Below, one piece after another: positions 5,991 to 7,400 of a DNA stretch of 7,400 nt. Location: contig CAZTGM010000065.1 in assembly GCA_964613235.1 (NCBI GenBank), positions 1-7,400 of the forward strand. Direction: 5' to 3'. How positions within the stretch are numbered: the first letter of the stretch is position 1; each line of letters opens with the position of its first letter. Source of the DNA: J005 sp964613235 (GTDB taxonomy: Bacteria > Pseudomonadota > Zetaproteobacteria > Mariprofundales > Mariprofundaceae). The translations under genes were made by a program, and so were the position numbers. A model generated the notes under the pieces. That model did no database searches, was not told the origin of the DNA, and was given only the letters and a program-made list of their open reading frames with translations.

Positions 5991-6788
5991 ATGCATGATG
6001 CGCGACTGCAGCAGGTGATTGACGATTATCTGCATCAGCAACATGAACATGATAATGCTTATGCTGCAACTACGGTGTTTGAGCATCTGGTGCAGTATCT
6101 GGTACATTTTTCGGATCTGTTTCGCGACCCTGAGTTTGATGATGCCGGTGATTTCAGCGACTGGGAAGAGAATCTGGAGGAGCAAATGATGCATTTGCTC
6201 GAGGGTGATATTGAACCGGTTCACGATCTGGGTCAGATTCCGTTAAGTCGTTTGCAGACAGGGCATGTGCGTGATTTTATGGCCTGGTTTTTATTACGGG
6301 AGTCTGCCAGCAGTGACAGCATTCATGCTTATGCCGAAGAGCTGGCGCACTGGTTTGCCTATTTGCGAGACAAGGGATGCTGGACTGCCGGGCAATATCT
6401 GGACTTTTTTACCGTGCTGAACGAGGTGACGCCGGAGGCCAGTCGTGCCTCGCGTCTTGCCCGAATCCTTTATTATTATGTACGTTCAGGCAGCGCCATG
6501 TCACCGCATGCCCGCGGCAAGCGTTTCACGGCTTTTGCCGAGGGACATGCGCGGGTGCATGTGGTTGTTGATAGCGGCATTGTGTTTCATTTCGACAGTC
6601 AGCAACGGGATATCGGCCCGGTGGCATTGCCGCAGGCCATTCTGGAACTGGTGGAGCCGGGTGATGTGTTCGATGTGGAGCTGGGGCAGCGTGATGAACA
6701 ATGGTATATTGTTGATATGGGGCCAGTGTATCCGGGTTGTGTTTATGTTGAGGCCGAAGAATTGCAGGGGCTGGATAAAATCTCCTGA
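5991..6788 (+). CDS. conserved-looking protein of unknown function, 265 aa
   Basis: I do not recognise this family with confidence. There is no signal peptide or membrane segment, so it should be cytoplasmic. Residues 1-75 are acidic and helical, His-rich at the start (HQQHEH, 15-20) and with a cluster of Asp/Glu around 46-64. Residues 85-168 look like a compact helical bundle (VRDFMAWFLLR, IHAYAEELAHWFAYLRDKG, SRASRLARILYYYV). Residues 178-255 switch to alternating strand-like sequence (ARVHVVVDSGIVFHF, GDVFDVELGQRDEQWYIVDMG), suggesting a small beta domain. The middle part loosely resembles helical segments I associate with some SEC-C-containing or core-binding-type proteins, but the zinc motif and catalytic residues of those groups are absent. 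Start 5991 is chosen from a strong Shine-Dalgarno sequence; 5982 and 5949 are in-frame alternatives adding 3 and 14 residues. Its base and codon use resemble the neighbours. It diverges from efp and converges, with a 46-bp overlap, on the esterase gene. Confidence 0.8.
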   Translation: MHDARLQQVIDDYLHQQHEHDNAYAATTVFEHLVQYLVHFSDLFRDPEFDDAGDFSDWEENLEEQMMHLLEGDIEPVHDLGQIPLSRLQTGHVRDFMAWFLLRESASSDSIHAYAEELAHWFAYLRDKGCWTAGQYLDFFTVLNEVTPEASRASRLARILYYYVRSGSAMSPHARGKRFTAFAEGHARVHVVVDSGIVFHFDSQQRDIGPVALPQAILELVEPGDVFDVELGQRDEQWYIVDMGPVYPGCVYVEAEELQGLDKIS

Positions 6789-7400
6789 ATCCAGCGGCTG
6801 ATGTGCCGGATTTCTTCCATGCACACCTGATGTTCCATCGGATAGCTGTGCCATTCCACCTGGAACCCCCATGCGGATAATTGTCGCTGCGCTGCATCGC
6901 CCAGCGCGAGCGGTACAACAGGGTCGTGTATGCCATGAGCCATGAATATAGGCATCGTTCGGGCTGCCTGAGTGATGGCATCAGGCAGGGTTTCAGGCAA
7001 CAGCAAATAACCGGAAAGGGCAAGTATGCCGGCCAGCGGCTGTTCCATGCGCAAGCCGATATGCAGCGCCATGGCTGCGCCTTGCGAGAAACCGGCAAGC
7101 ATGATGTTGCGTGAGGCAATGCCCTGCATTTGCTGTTGTTCGATAAGTCGCCGAATGGCGTGTGCAGAGGCATCAATGCCCCGTTGATCATGGGCAATAC
7201 CAAGGTCGGTTTGCCGGATATCGTACCAGGCAGGCATGACATAGCCGCCATTGATCGTTACCGGCATGGCCGGTGCGTGCGGAAAGATAAAGCGTACAGG
7301 TATGGAGGGGTCGAGCCCCAATTGCGTCACAATTGGTTCGAAATCATGACCGTCAGCACCCAGGCCGTGTAGCCAGATGATGCAATGTTGAGGGTGCTTA
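6743..7400 (-). CDS. phospholipase/carboxylesterase family alpha/beta-hydrolase (5' end cut by window edge)
   Basis: The frame is open from the stop at 6743 to the right edge, giving 218 visible residues; the family is usually about 215-225 aa, so only a few N-terminal residues are missing. The first visible part reads HPQHCIIWLHGLGADGHDFE, the strand and oxyanion-hole motif of this esterase family. It continues with FPHAPAMPVTINGGYVMPAWYDI, also characteristic. The catalytic triad is visible in order: nucleophile Ser105 in GFSQGAAM, Asp159 in HGIHDPVVP, and His190 in YPMEHQV (visible numbering). Such enzymes hydrolyse short carboxylic esters, thioesters or lysophospholipids in the cytoplasm; the physiological substrate is unknown. 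The histidine motif has Glu where Gly is usual (MEH, not MGH). A GTG at 7330 is an internal codon, not the start, because essential motifs lie upstream. The last 14 codons and the stop run antisense to the 3' end of the unknown gene, and the tail SSPCNSSAST looks like unconserved sequence. Confidence 0.93.
   Translation of the reverse strand, partial: KHPQHCIIWLHGLGADGHDFEPIVTQLGLDPSIPVRFIFPHAPAMPVTINGGYVMPAWYDIRQTDLGIAHDQRGIDASAHAIRRLIEQQQMQGIASRNIMLAGFSQGAAMALHIGLRMEQPLAGILALSGYLLLPETLPDAITQAARTMPIFMAHGIHDPVVPLALGDAAQRQLSAWGFQVEWHSYPMEHQVCMEEIRHISRWIQEILSSPCNSSAST

Noticed and set aside
5857..6069. 71-codon N-terminal extension in frame with EF-P
   Set aside because: EF-P homology begins at the 5856 ATG, which has its own ribosome binding site; the extension is low-complexity and antisense to the divergent gene.
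6526..7251. 241-aa minus-strand frame overlapping the esterase in another frame
   Set aside because: The esterase frame contains the complete catalytic triad and family motifs; this one has none and is a frame shadow.

Overview
The window looks like ordinary chromosome from a Gram-negative proteobacterium of about 50% GC. An outer-membrane efflux channel and an RND inner-membrane pump require a two-membrane envelope. The codon use and base composition look uniform, and I see no insertion sequence, integrase, tRNA, rRNA or CRISPR array. The elongation factor P and the esterase have proteobacterial-type sequences. I suspect a deep-branching proteobacterial lineage such as Zetaproteobacteria, but that is only an impression and would need a phylogeny.

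Layout. Positions 1-4641 (minus strand) hold an efflux operon transcribed leftwards in the order outer-membrane factor, then RND permease, then probably a third gene of which only about nine codons are visible at the left edge. The genes are packed tightly: stop and start share one base at 3118 (TGATG), and the possible third gene overlaps the permease stop by four bases (ATGA). A divergent MarR-family regulator (4828-5253, plus) lies on the other side of a 186-bp intergenic region. That region carries two perfect palindromes (centres 16 bp apart) embedded in two promoters that overlap on opposite strands, a further 7-bp inverted repeat in the predicted efflux leader, and a 12-bp tandem repeat in the regulator leader. 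The simplest reading is that the MarR protein represses the efflux operon and itself.

Positions 5296-5856 (minus) encode elongation factor P, convergent with the regulator. A divergent 265-aa plus-strand protein of unknown function (5991-6788) follows. Its 3' end overlaps, on the opposite strand, the last 46 bp of an alpha/beta-hydrolase of the phospholipase/carboxylesterase family (6743-7400, minus) whose N-terminus is cut by the right edge.

I found no clear evidence of a wholly new biological system. The points most worth checking are the compact double-palindrome control region, the permease lacking the usual transmembrane-helix-10 lysine, the edge ORF that could be the missing membrane-fusion protein, and the unrecognised 265-aa protein.
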